Shown: positions 8,341 to 19,091 of the stretch, piece by piece | How positions within the stretch are numbered: position 1 is the first letter of the stretch | Layout of the letters: every line of letters starts with the position of its first letter | Assembly: GCA_016906335.1 (NCBI GenBank) | Contig: JADEYG010000004.1 | Coordinates: forward strand, 1-64,000 | Origin: Novakomyces olei | Taxonomy: Eukaryota > Ascomycota > Novakomycetes > Novakomycetales > Novakomycetaceae | Reading direction: 5' to 3' | Length of the DNA: 64,000 bases | Notes under the pieces: model-generated | Seen by the model: the letters and a program-made list of their open reading frames with translations, nothing else | Told to the model about the DNA's origin: nothing | Database searches by the model: none | Position numbers and translations under genes: made by a program

Positions 8341-9591
8341 TCACATAAGCACTTGCAAGCCTTGAGCGCTCTTGGTGGCTCCCAGATGTGTCACATCGTA
8401 TGATTGAACGGGGGTGCTATGGCCTCTTCCTGTGGAAAGGTCCATGACCAGAATCTCCGACTTGTCACCAGGGGATAAAGCATACAAGTACCTTCCAGCT
8501 GCTTGGAGGTCAATAAAGCCACTGTTTGCGTTCCATTGCGAAGTGTTATGCACGGCAATAATGGAAGCATCAGCCAGGCTCATTTCCACAATGTGGTTGA
8601 CCATTGGGTCCGTGACGAAAGCGCTCTGGCTTACTTCAGAAACAGCCGCCCAGCAAGTTGCCTGCTGATTTTGGATGGTCTGATTGCGAATCAAGGCCAC
8701 TGTCTCAGTCATCTCATTGGTACTTAGAACGGCAGCTCCAAAGCTGGCATCAGTTACAAAGATGTTAGAAGAGTGCGGAATCAACTCGAAACCAAAGTAT
8801 GCGAGCATGCCAGAGATCGAAGTGCGCGAATCGACGGCAGAAACTCGAGACGCGGTAAGGCCACAGCCGGATGATACGGAAAACATGGACACAAAGCCAG
8901 TCTTATTTGCCGTCGGATCGCCTTTGACCGTTGTCAAGAGGACCGACTCATCAGCGGAAAAAGCAGTCTGTCCCACCATGTTCAATGGTCCCTTTGGAGG
9001 ATTACTTTGTCCGAGATCGAAGGAGCGCAAAAAGTCCATCTTGCCAATGCCAACTTCTGGCGCAAAGGGAGCACAGGCTACACCTGAAAGCTTTCCTGTA
9101 GTCGCAACGCATACAATACCGTTCTTCGGTGATACTGTAACACTGGACGGAAAATCTCCGGGCACGGCTACAGGCGCTCCTGTCATGGTCAAGTTGGTGG
9201 GATCATAAGGCGAGATAGAAAACATTGACAACGTGTTTGACCCCGAGTTTACAACAAAGAGGCTCTAAAGAAGTTTAGTGAGGTCGATACAGATATCAGT
9301 TATTACCTGTCCGCTGACAACGACAGAGCCCTGACTGCTCAGAGAGTCAGGCCCAGCGGACTGGTTCGTAGCGCTACTGATGAAGCTGAGCCCAGAACCG
9401 CCCGTTGCAAACTGTTTGCCGCCCCAGAGAGTGCCGTTTGCCATTATAGGCACAGCTACCACCATGTTATCGGCAGTGTTGGTTTGGAAATATACAGCAT
9501 GACCGGCCATGGCTGGAGCGTAGCATGGCATAGCTGAGGCCAAGCTGGCCGCAAGTCCGGCTACCGTAAAGAGTGCGTGTAAAGCGTACAT
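8341..9591 (-). CDS. Secreted beta-propeller protein, 3-carboxymuconate-cyclase-like
   Basis: Two exons, 9591-9307 and 9264-8341, with a 42-nt intron (GTAATA...TTTAG) between codons; splicing restores SLFVVNSGSNTLSMF. The product is about 402 residues. It starts with a signal peptide (MYALHALFTVAGLAASLASA) and carries the repeated blades of a fungal secreted family often labelled 3-carboxymuconate cyclase or lactonase (GSVVVSGQ, GDFPSSVTVS, LRSFDLGQS, TTVKGDP, FVTDASFGAAVL, ALSPGD). ATG 9591 is used; the upstream in-frame codon at 9612 is TTG. The enzymatic label is traditional for the family and unproven. The gene looks intact despite its subtelomeric place. Confidence 0.85.
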
Positions 9592-9955
9592 TTGGATAGT
9601 AGGATTAAACAAGCTTGTTGAAATAGCTCTTGAGTTGTCTATCTGATGTCGAATTCCTAGCCCTTATATACATGTAGCTACGTCAAAGCCATTTGTTTTC
9701 TTGCAAGGCCTAGCCTCTAGTCGAGTCAGTCATCAATTTGCGCTATTTACGTCATAGGCAGGAAGGCTCGATACGAGTAGCGCAGTCGTGACATTCCCTG
9801 ATTTCCTCTATACTCGGTGTTTGAATTATCTCTGTCTAAGGTACCCGATTTGTCAGCATTGGTTCGAGGATAGAATCTACCGGGCATTTATTTATTGTTT
9901 ATGTAATCACTGCTTATCGTGAGCACCCACATGCCCGGAATTGGAATAAGCGCGT

Positions 9956-10110
9956 ATTGTATTAGTAAGTTCTTGTATTAGTAAATTCTTGTATTAGTAA
10001 ATTCTTGTATTAGTAAGTTCTTGTATTAGTAAATTCTTGTATTAGTAAATTCTTGTATTAGTAAGTTCTTGTATTAGTAAGTCCTGTTATCAGGAAGTTC
10101 TTGTATTAGT
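9956..10110. repeat. 16-bp tandem repeat, about 9 copies
   Basis: Head-to-tail copies of TATTAGTAARTTCTTG, ending about 200 bp before the SDR start codon. There are no spacers, so this is a minisatellite, not a CRISPR. It may influence the SDR promoter. Confidence 0.9.
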
Positions 10111-10309
10111 AAGAAGATCAAGGAGCATGGCTAGCAAGTTCGGCGAATAGATGACAAATGGGCTGGCTGTAAAGTGAGGCCGTTTGCAAGGGCCCAATTT
10201 GTCAGCCACAAACTGACTCAATATATAAAGCCTCATATACTCTCTATAGCGTATCAAGCAGAACCGAAGCATCAAGATCGTCGTCCTGAACAGAGTTTTT
10301 TAACCTACA

Positions 10310-11047
10310 ATGTCTGCCGATACTGTGTATTTTGTCTCAGGCGCTAACCGTGGTCTTGGTTTGGGATTTGTTAAAGATCTCGTGGCTAGAACCAATGCAA
10401 CTGTTTTCGCGGGCGTACGTGAGCCCAGCAAGGCTAGCTCAGAGCTTCGCGATCTTGCAGCCAAGTTCAAGAATCTTACAATTGTGAAACTGGAGTCTAC
10501 CAAGCCAGAAGACGCATTGACAGCGATTGAAACTGTCAAAAAGGTTTCAGGAAAGCTTGATGTTGTGATTGCCAATGCCGGCATTGCGCAGCCAATTCCG
10601 AGCCTGGAAGCAATGCCTGTTGAAGCCATCTCGGAACACTACGAAGTGAACGTTGTTGGGCCAATAGCACTTTACAAGGCGGCTCTTCCTCTGCTCAAGA
10701 AAAGCAGCAATGCCAAATTCATTGGTGTGTCTACTGTGGCTGCATCGATATCAGACATGTCACTTGCTACAAATGCTTATGGAGCAAGCAAGGCGGCACT
10801 GAACTACTTTCTCAAAGATGCTCATGTTGAGCATCACGAGAAAGATGGCATTACCGTTTACCCTGTGCATCCCGGCTTGGTGGAGACTGACATGTCTGCC
10901 CCTTTTCTTCCAATGGCCATTCAGGCTGGCTTAACTCCTATTAGCGTCACCCAGAGTGCAAATGATCTTTTCAAGCTTATTGACAGCGATGATAAATCTT
11001 TGAGTGGAAAGTTCTGGTCTTACACGGGCGATGAGATTGCTTATTAG
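10310..11047 (+). CDS. Short-chain dehydrogenase/reductase (SDR)
   Basis: A 245-residue classical SDR with a Rossmann nucleotide site near the N-terminus (GANRGLGLG), NAG at NANAGIA, a catalytic Ser region (GVSTVAAS) and the Y-x-x-x-K motif (YGASK), followed by HPGLVETDM. It resembles the fungal norsolorinic-acid-ketoreductase-like/CsgA-like branch, which act as NAD(P)H-dependent carbonyl reductases; the substrate is unknown. Single exon, with normal length for the family. A minisatellite lies just upstream and no co-transcribed partner is evident. Confidence 0.9.
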   Translation: MSADTVYFVSGANRGLGLGFVKDLVARTNATVFAGVREPSKASSELRDLAAKFKNLTIVKLESTKPEDALTAIETVKKVSGKLDVVIANAGIAQPIPSLEAMPVEAISEHYEVNVVGPIALYKAALPLLKKSSNAKFIGVSTVAASISDMSLATNAYGASKAALNYFLKDAHVEHHEKDGITVYPVHPGLVETDMSAPFLPMAIQAGLTPISVTQSANDLFKLIDSDDKSLSGKFWSYTGDEIAY

Positions 11048-11794
11048 GCTAAACCATTTTGCCTTTTGAGTTTGGCCTCTTTTATTGTACGATCCAAACC
11101 TAGGCACTGGTCTTTGCTGTTTCAAAGTTTTTGGTTTTTTGTTTAATGTCTAGAGTTTTAGTTTGAATAATAGTACCAATCTTGCTTTTTTAAATAAATT
11201 ACAAACAGCGTTCTAAGATAAATAGTACTTTAGATACTGCGGTATGGACATGTCCAAGATAGTACTGCAAAAGCAGTTCTTTGGAGTGATGAAAAGGTAG
11301 GCTTCAATTGTAGTAAACAAATGACGCAGATAACTTCGAGATATTGTGTACTGGCCAATAAGGGGAAAATTACAGTGGCTATAGAAATGCTAGACTGATA
11401 CTTTCATGCCTATAGGTCAGTTTGAGCCAATTGCCCAAAGAGGTAATCAAGTTTATAACGGAGTTCCTATTTCTGAATGCATCAAACATACTCTTCACCT
11501 CTACAGCTCGTACTTTTTTATCCGCATAGAGACTATTGGGCTTGTCTATCGTACCAAGTGGCCATTGCTGAATTATCTGGTTGAAAGAGGCGGGTGTTGG
11601 TAGCGAATGAATTTATCCGTGTCTCTGGTTTTGCTGGATTTAAAATTGCGTGGGCTGCTTTATTTTGGCGCGGATAGTGCCCGCGCGAGAGATAGATAGA
11701 AGCGCGTTGATCCTACCAAGAGCCGACTTTCAAGCCTATTGCACATGGGCCAGGATCGAAAGTCAAAGTATTGTCTTGAAGAATACCAGCAAAA
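11048..11794. other. No gene seen
   Basis: Frames here are short and unlike known families. Upstream exon(s) of the xanthine-dioxygenase-like pseudogene may once have lain at the right end. Confidence 0.5.
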
Positions 11795-12934
11795 TTGACA
11801 TTGAAGTATGGGGCTATGGTCTCTGGTATCGATCTCAATAATGTCGAGTGGGACACGTTTGAGTTGATAGGAAATGCACTTTATGAGCATGAGTTACTGG
11901 TGTTCACAGAACAGCCGCACATGCTATGCTTGAAAACCAATTTTGTTTGACGCACGCGTTTAATTCGGCGGCGGACGGGAGATTTGCTCATGGATACGAC
12001 CCGTATATGAGATACTTTGCGGGAGTTGATATTTATGGAAACTCTGGGCGTATTACAGTACCACAGCAGAGTGAGGTACACGTGCTTGGGTGCGACAAAC
12101 TTGGACCAAACCCATACAAGCTTCCCGCGGACATAGTGATTGAGAGCGTAGATCACGCGAAAACTCGCATGACCCAGTCTCTCAGCGGCAGAACGAGCCG
12201 AAGGCAAAACCGATTTTATCAATGGCATTTTGATGGGGCGCTGTATGACTCGCCTCCGCCAATAATAGGCTTTTTGCTAGCAATTCAGACACCGAAAGGG
12301 CCCGATGTCTGTATCTCGTGGCATAGCGACTACTATAACGAGGATTTCAGTATCGCTATTGCGCCGGGGTCCACCGCGAGTATGTGACCAGAAGAACAGT
12401 GTGTGTTAACTGCAAAACAGTGTTCTCGGGAGCCCAAGCATTTGAGCTGCTAAGTGATATGGAGAAGGAGATGGCGCTGCATTCAAGCGTAGAATATGCT
12501 CCACATGCATTTCAATGGATGTCTGCGGCACACTTTACGGATGATGCGATGTCAATTGTAAGTGAAAGCAGAGAAAAGCGACTTGAGGAGCTGCCGGCGG
12601 TTGATGCAAGGCTCATCAAAAAACATCCAATGGTATGGACAAATCCTTTAACAGGTAAAAATTCTCTGCAAATACACTGTCAAGGGGCGCGGCGTTTGCA
12701 CGCTAAAACAAGTGCAACGGATACTTTACGGGTGATCGAAGATGTTTTGGAGGTTCGAAAATTTGTATATGGGATGATGTCGCGAGCTTTGCGACCGGAC
12801 TGTATTTGCGACCGGAGTGTATTTATGCACACAAGCACACCGAGTCGGAGGTAACACTGTGGTACAATCGAGGTGTTTCACACTCATGCATCAGTGTAAT
12901 GTGGAAGCGAGCTATGATCCACAACGGACTTTAA
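11795..12934 (+). pseudogene. Xanthine dioxygenase-like (TauD/XanA family) pseudogene
   Basis: Homology begins near 11807 (YGAMVSGIDLNNVEWDTFELIGNALYEHELLVF), passes through the iron-site HxD (FYQWHFDGALYD) and SVEYAPHAFQWM, MVWTNPLTGKNSLQ, and ends with the distal-His motif NRGVSHS at about 12865-12885. A 41-nt intron at 12380-12420 (GTATGT...AACAG) is still recognisable and keeps frame. Two tandem duplications break the gene: ATGCT doubled at 11921-11930 and a 17-bp unit doubled at 12788-12821, each shifting the frame. The N-terminal start is not clear. The enzyme family converts xanthine to uric acid using Fe(II) and 2-oxoglutarate; the exact substrate here is inference. The well-kept protein sequence points to a recent loss. 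Confidence 0.8.
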
Positions 12935-13831
12935 TGGGTTAGAAAGAGGCACGTTGGAGATGTTTTGTGAAATAGGATAAAACTTGTGTTGCTTTAGATG
13001 GTTAGAGATGGTTAGCAATAGTAAATTAGGAAGCTTTATAGCTTTATTAAGAATATTACTGAATTGTGTATAATTGCAGTTTTACCTATAAATTACTGAA
13101 TTAGGAATATTTATAGTTTTACTAAGAATATTATTGGATAGATGCGAGGAAGAGGGAAAGGAAGGAAGAAGCGGAGCGGAACCTAGGCGTCTGAAAATAA
13201 GAAAAGAAACAGAATGGTTCTGTTCATTGATATTTCGGCGAAATGTCGCTACTTTTTTACGTGAACTTTTTGCAGTTTAATATATGGGCAATCTACTAGT
13301 GCTTTCTGAAATTTCGCCAAAATAGAGATAGGATTTGCTCGATTTTTAGACAATGCAATTATTATATATAAAAATACTTACTACCTGACATTTCGTCGAA
13401 ATGTCGCTAGTAATAATAAGGAGTACAAGTTGGTTAGGTCAAAAAGTAGATAATTCGGTTATGGCTTAATCCTTTGACTGGACTCATGTTAGGGGAACAA
13501 ATAGTGAATAATTTTTTGGGTCATTGACCGGCCAATGGTATTTTTAGTCGGTTTTGGAGAGACTTCTGAAGTTTCTGGATTAATTATTTAAGTAAGGATA
13601 ATACCGCAGGATTGGTCAAACAAGATAGCTGAATCGATTTTTAGTGTTGGCTTAGAGAACATTCTGTAAACAATAAAAAGAGCTTGAGCCCAGAGTTCCA
13701 TATACAAATCATGTACCACCTAACTTGCAAATCGTTGATAAATTGGCCAAATAAAAAAGTAAAGAGATAATAGAAAACAGTCACTGTTGTAATAAATCTT
13801 CCCGCTAAAACGAGCGTCTGTCTGATTAAAC
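12935..13831. other. AT-rich gap with two related palindromes
   Basis: No gene is seen. Two copies of a 19-bp palindrome (GACATTTCG-N-CGAAATGTC, 13387-13405 perfect; 13229-13247 one mismatch) lie 158 bp apart. Confidence 0.6.
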
Positions 13832-15913
13832 TCAAAATTTTTCGCTTTTCTCAGGCGCATCTTTAAGTTGTTCGGCGTATATCACAGGTATAACAACATT
13901 CTCTTCACCCTCCTTCCCGTAATTTGTGTATGTGATGTATTTGGTTGCGACTGCAATGTAACATGGCAAGGCAACAGCTGAAAGAACGAACCAAATTACA
14001 AAATGTTTCCTGTTTTGATTAGCTAATGAACCAGCATTTTCATTTGTTATCAAGCTCGTTCCCAAAAAACTCAGTATTATAATGAGAGTGAATTGAATAA
14101 ATAAGAATTAATAAATTACCATAATGTCACGTTAGCTGAAGCAATACCAAACGCAATAGTGATTCCCGCCGCCTGAAACGCCGCGATTATAGCACCGTAT
14201 TGTGCAAGCTTTTCGTGGTCATTTGTGAGACAGGATATAAACCAGTATCTCACCGACATGTTGAGAGCAAACATAGCGCCCCAAACAAGCCAAAGTACTT
14301 TAAAATTAATATTGCTTCAAATATTTCAAAAATTGTAAATGCAATCCCAAAAGTCAAGCAAAGGAAAAAAATGTGCCTAAAAATAGACGAAAATCAAAAA
14401 CCAAATGAGGGAGCGAAAAGAAAGGGCCAAAAATAATAAAGCATCTAGAAAGTACAAGATAATACTAAACTATATGCAACAATCAGAAATTAAAGCAAGC
14501 ATTATCCGCATATGCCAATGTAGAAACCTACCAAAAAACCCTCCCCAGCGTTCTTCGGTCCAGTCCCAATCAGGTCCGACAGGATGAGTACGCATAGCCA
14601 CTATTCCACCGATATACGAAGCAAAGACTATGACCGCCCAAAACACAATAAGAAGATACGCGCGCTTTTTACGATTCCATCGTTTCGCATCGCTAATCAG
14701 AAAGAATGCAGTATACACAAATGGCTGGATAATCCAAAAACCAAAATTATTTAACGTACGCGTCCGGGCGTTGAAAACGGTAGCTATTGGCACCTGGTTA
14801 GCTCAAATCAATATTCAGTTGGAATGTCGGCTACCATTGTAAGTAGACTGGGCTGCCAATGGAGCTTCCCCCACCAGTAATGGAAACAGCATAAGCAGAA
14901 TTTCAGGTTTGCGAAAGCATTTGACTGTACTCTTTAATTGCGTCCAAGGCGATACGCGGTTGAACACGGAAATATGCGTTCCATCATCTCTGGTGACTGA
15001 TTCTGGATCTGCAATTGAGAGAGAAACTAGGACTGCACAAAACATTGCAACCACAAAAGCAATAAATAAGCCTTGGGTCATTGAGCTTGTCCGGTTGTGC
15101 GAGTCAATTCCAACACAAATAGCGGCCATTACGCTCGTGCCCAAGGACTGAATCATTGCATTAAGTGCAATATACTTGCCCTTGTTACCTTCATCCGGAT
15201 ATAGAGTGACCATCCAGCTCTGGGCAGCCCATAACATAGCCGCCAGCACCCCATTGAGCGCAGACATCAAATACGTCGTCCATGCTAAACCTGTTTCTCT
15301 GTTGAATCAGCGCAAAATTCAAGCGGTGGCTTACTATATAAATATTAGTATAAATGAAATCAGTAGAACAGAAAATTATATTGTTTGATTTTTTGTTTTT
15401 TTTGGTTGCTTATTATTAACGTACCGCAAAAATCCAGAATCCAGACGTAAAAATCGGGTATCCAATAGCTCCGAGCTATTCAAAAAAAAAACGGTTATTT
15501 TTCCATTCCACATTTGCCTTTTTCCGTACCACGAGACATAAACGGGGCCCGAGGAGAGCTAACCAGAACCCGCCCATAAAACATGAAACTGTCCAAATAG
15601 AATCGTTGATGGCCGTGCTAGTGCTGCTAGTTTTGGCATAAGACGGCTGTGAGCCACCGGCGCCAAGGCCCTAGAATAATGAATAACAAATAACTGGTCA
15701 AAACTTACTATAAAGCACTCGTATAGGCCCACTGTAAGCATGTAGCTCTAAATTTGCATAAGTAAAATTGGAACTTTTACAAAATTGACATACCACGGAC
15801 AATATCACGACCTGGAAGAGAGGGCTGCGGTAGCGCAACATTTTGTTTGATTCTTTTTTCCTCGATTTGACCAATGTCTGGTCTTTGGCGCAAATTCGGT
15901 TCGAACAGAACAT
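13832..15913 (-). CDS. UNC93-like MFS transporter, multi-exon
   Basis: I read eight exons: 15913-15794, 15747-15709, 15670-15530, 15475-15425, about 15298-14835, 14801-14532, 14297-14120, 14069-13832. Introns are 46, 38, 54, about 126, 33, 234 and 50 nt with GT-AG ends. Six junctions are in phase. The exon 4/5 junction cannot be made in frame with a canonical site, so either a small exon was missed or the gene carries a frameshift. The joined parts match the fungal DUF895/UNC93 family of about 500 residues with 11-12 TM segments: MLRYRSPLFQVVILSV, GLGAGGSQPSYAKTS, LGAIGYPIF, AAMLWAAQSWMVTLYPDEGNKGKYIA, NARTRTLNNFGFW, LTNDHEKLAQYGAIIAAFQAAG. Substrate unknown. It is divergent from the amidase across 352 bp. 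Confidence 0.7.
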
Positions 15914-16265
15914 TTAAAGTCCTATGTTGTCCTTAATATGGCCCCGTTGACGCCCGTACGTGGGATGACAGGAAAAATCCGAATAGGTGAAATGGGAGGA
16001 ACTTACCCTTTTGAGCTGATAACGCATTAGCGTAATTAGCTATACGTTTTGATGGGAATATCCGGTTGGATTTCAAAAGATTTGTGAGGTCTAAGCGCTT
16101 TCAAGCATATGTAACTATACACCAAGTAATTTTGCAGTGCAAAATTAGTAATTGCACTGCGGATAAGATAGAATTATGAAGAGTCATTATACGAATTGAT
16201 CGATACGATAATTGAATTAACGTCAAAATCCATTGTGAGCTCGTAACCTACTCTGGTGGATCACA

Positions 16266-17759
16266 ATGCTACAACTGGAGGAAATCACAATAAGCAAGCT
16301 TCATGATGCTTACAAACGTGGTATTACATCAGCTGAGGCAGTAACACAATGGTACTTGGACCGCATTGAAGCATTGGACGCGGCTGGCCCAAGTTTACAC
16401 TCGGTCCTGGCTTTGTCTCAAACTGCTTTGGAAGAGTCTCGTTGGGCAGATGAATATTACAAACAGAACGAAAATTTTTGTGGACCAATGCACGGAGTGC
16501 CTATTCTTGTCAAAGATCAAATCGAAACCAAAGATATTGCGACAACATTTGGCAATGTGTGCTTTAAAAATTATACGCCTAAACAAGACGCCGAACTGGT
16601 CAAAAGGCTACGCAAAGCGGGGGCAATTATTTTGGGGAAAACAACGATGCCAGACTTTGCTGTATCCTGGTTTTCAAACAGTAGTGCTTCTCCGTATACT
16701 TGGACAAAAAATCCCTACGCCCTCGATCGCGATCCGGGTGGATCGAGCTCTGGCTCGGCTGCTGCTACTGCGGCGAATTTGTGCACGGTCGCAGTAGGTG
16801 AAGACACAGGTGGATCAATTAGACTACCTTGTTCTTTCTGCAACCTTGTTGGACTAAGGACTACTCCGGGTGTCGTTCCACGCGTGGGCTTATGCCCTCT
16901 TATCTGTTTTCAAGATGCTCCGGGTCCGATAGCGCGCAATGTTGAAGACTTGGCCGTCTTACTAGACGCAATTGCCGGATACGATAAACGTGATCCATTT
17001 TCTATGGCAGCTAAAATGGCAGTGCCAAAGGAAAGATTTGCCGCGGCTTTACGCACATGCCCAATTGATTTTAAGGACTTGCGCTTCGGAGTTTTACAGC
17101 AAGGTTTCGGAGAAGGCGCTAATGACATCGCTGCTCACTCGGTAAATAAGGTTATTCACAAAGCATTGAGTCAATTAGAAGAACTCGGCGTCACCCTTGT
17201 ACCCATTTCCATCCCGGAAATTAATGACTTTAAAATAAATACATCGCTTTACGCATTCCAGTCGCGTGCAGAGATAAACAAATTTCTGTCCACAAGGTTT
17301 GACGGCTTGACAGTTGAGGAAATTGTTGCTACAAAACGCTGTGACCCCCATCTGGATCTCTTGGATGATATAGCAAAAGGATATTCTGAGCCAGACGAGC
17401 ATATGGAATATAAGAAGCAGCTAGCTAATTGTGAAGCGTTTTCTCAGCGCATGGGTGGTGTTTTTTGCGAATATGAATTGTCTGCCCTAGTTTATCCAGA
17501 TGTGCAAATACCTGCACCGCGAAGGGAGCAAATCACAGAGTGGACAGGTCTTGGTTTCCCCACAAACACAGTTATTGCGTCTCAGTCCCGGTTTCCTGCT
17601 CTGACTATACCAGCAGGGTTTTCCGAGCCGAAGCATTTGCCAGTGGGCCTAGAAATTGTCGGCCTCCCTTACTCCGACAAGGATTTGTTAAAAATTGGTC
17701 TCGCCATTGAGCAGGCCATGCCTTATCGGCAAGTACCGAAGATACAAAATCCCACTTAG
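16266..17759 (+). CDS. Amidase (amidase-signature family)
   Basis: A 497-residue single-exon protein with the amidase-signature core: catalytic Lys83 in GVPILVKDQIETK, the cis-Ser loop GGSSSGSAAA (about 159-167) and nucleophile Ser184 in GEDTGGSIRLP, plus the C-terminal FPALTIPAGFS...LPVGLEIVG typical of fungal acetamidase/Gln-amidotransferase-like members. These enzymes hydrolyse carboxamides to acid and ammonia, a nitrogen-scavenging role. It faces away from the UNC93-like transporter and is followed at about 315 bp by a co-oriented 2OG oxygenase, so the three may form a small catabolic neighbourhood; the substrate is unknown. Confidence 0.92.
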   Translation: MLQLEEITISKLHDAYKRGITSAEAVTQWYLDRIEALDAAGPSLHSVLALSQTALEESRWADEYYKQNENFCGPMHGVPILVKDQIETKDIATTFGNVCFKNYTPKQDAELVKRLRKAGAIILGKTTMPDFAVSWFSNSSASPYTWTKNPYALDRDPGGSSSGSAAATAANLCTVAVGEDTGGSIRLPCSFCNLVGLRTTPGVVPRVGLCPLICFQDAPGPIARNVEDLAVLLDAIAGYDKRDPFSMAAKMAVPKERFAAALRTCPIDFKDLRFGVLQQGFGEGANDIAAHSVNKVIHKALSQLEELGVTLVPISIPEINDFKINTSLYAFQSRAEINKFLSTRFDGLTVEEIVATKRCDPHLDLLDDIAKGYSEPDEHMEYKKQLANCEAFSQRMGGVFCEYELSALVYPDVQIPAPRREQITEWTGLGFPTNTVIASQSRFPALTIPAGFSEPKHLPVGLEIVGLPYSDKDLLKIGLAIEQAMPYRQVPKIQNPT

Positions 17760-18074
17760 TCCCGGTGGGATAGTATCCCACGTAAGAGATAGCTGACAGT
17801 TTGTTCCAAAAAGAGAACCGTTTAACCGATAGTCTGAATATAATGGTCTGATAATTACAAGTAATGCATTAGTGAGCAAATGAAACATTGGTAAATAAAT
17901 AATTAGAGATGAAGAGATAATAAAAATCCAGTAATAGGGAGCAAATATAGCCTGAAACAAACGCTACGTTTCCACAATCATTATACTTCAGGTACCGACG
18001 GAAGATCGGACTGAGTTCCCCTTATCACGCAAGTGCGGCAGTCTAACACAAATCAACCTGAATCAGCCGTGGCA

Positions 18075-19091
18075 ATGTCTGCAGCAGTAAACGTCCAATT
18101 TAGAGACTTTGGAGGCAACGTGCCCCGTATAGTATCCGACAAAGTACACGAGACTTCGTTCTCCGAAATTCCCTTTGTGGATCTAGCAGCCGACCAAAAC
18201 CAGATTGTGGAAAGCCTGCGTCATGCTTGTACTAAAGTAGGGTTTTTCTATTTGAAAGGTCATGGAGTGGATCAGGAGATTATAGACGCCGTATTCGCGG
18301 AGGCGCGTAATTTTTTCAATTCTGCTGAACCCACACGTATGTCGGTTCGCGCACGTCCCGAAACAAAATGGCTCGGCTATGAAAAAGCCGTAACTTTTAG
18401 TTCAACAAAGCCGAATAACCATGAAGCCTATATGTGGGGGTATGACAGGAGAATGGAACGGCCAAAGGGAGCAACAGCAGATACTGGTGCCGATCAGACC
18501 GCTGCCACCCCCAACCAATGGCCTCAACTTTTAGGTTTCCAGGAAGTAGTGGAACGTTACTATATTGCCGTAATAAACTTGGCGAGAAGACTGGCCGGGT
18601 ACTTGGAACAGGTCTTAAATTTGGAAAAGGGATTCTTCTTACAATATTTGAAGGTACCAGGGTCAGTAGGCCGCTTAATCCATTACCCCGCCCAATCAGT
18701 ACACGACACAACGGGCCGGGGCATTGGTGAGCATACGGATTACGAATGTTTCACTTTACTTTATCAGGGCTATGATACAAAGGCCAGTCTTCAAGTTCTT
18801 AATAGCGAAGGACATTGGGTATCGGCCCCACCGGTTCCGGGAGCTTTTGTTGTAAATATAGGTGATTTGCTGATGAGATGGACTAACGATTATTTCAAAA
18901 GCACGATTCACCGTGTCATAAATACAACAGGGCGTGAGCGGTACTCTGTACCTGTTTTTGTTGGGCCGGCTTATGAGACCGTAGTAAAGCCGCTCGAGCA
19001 GTTTCAGGAGTATGCAAAACGGGAATATGAGCCGGTGATTGCTGGAGACTATGTACTCGAGCGCATTGATCAGTCACGCAGAGCTCAATAG
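18075..19091 (+). CDS. 2-Oxoglutarate/Fe(II) oxygenase, isopenicillin-N-synthase-like
   Basis: A 338-residue protein with an N-terminal DIOX_N region (IPFVDLAADQNQIVESLRHACTKVGFFYLKGHGV) and a 2OG-FeII_Oxy core: H220-x-D222 (GEHTDYECFTLLYQ), distal H279 (STIHRVIN) and the 2OG-binding RYS at about 289. ATG 18075 is used; the upstream in-frame codon at 18033 is GTG, and the intervening residues are not conserved-looking. Fungal members hydroxylate or demethylate small molecules (for example thymine 7-hydroxylase, gibberellin oxidases); the substrate here is not predictable. It lies downstream of and parallel to the amidase. Confidence 0.9.
   Translation: MSAAVNVQFRDFGGNVPRIVSDKVHETSFSEIPFVDLAADQNQIVESLRHACTKVGFFYLKGHGVDQEIIDAVFAEARNFFNSAEPTRMSVRARPETKWLGYEKAVTFSSTKPNNHEAYMWGYDRRMERPKGATADTGADQTAATPNQWPQLLGFQEVVERYYIAVINLARRLAGYLEQVLNLEKGFFLQYLKVPGSVGRLIHYPAQSVHDTTGRGIGEHTDYECFTLLYQGYDTKASLQVLNSEGHWVSAPPVPGAFVVNIGDLLMRWTNDYFKSTIHRVINTTGRERYSVPVFVGPAYETVVKPLEQFQEYAKREYEPVIAGDYVLERIDQSRRAQ

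Noticed and set aside
9265-9306. Stop codon between two frames of the beta-propeller gene
   Set aside because: Explained by a 42-nt in-phase intron.
9855-9900. GGTTCGAGG, a tRNA B-box-like sequence
   Set aside because: No A-box or acceptor/anticodon stems can be formed around it.
9956-10110. Direct repeats that could suggest a CRISPR array
   Set aside because: Copies are contiguous without spacers, and this is a eukaryotic chromosome; it is a minisatellite.
12384-12420. Frameshift in the xanthine-dioxygenase-like pseudogene at 12380
   Set aside because: GTATGT...AACAG forms a normal 41-nt intron that restores PGSTAMFSGAQAFELL, so this is not a lesion.
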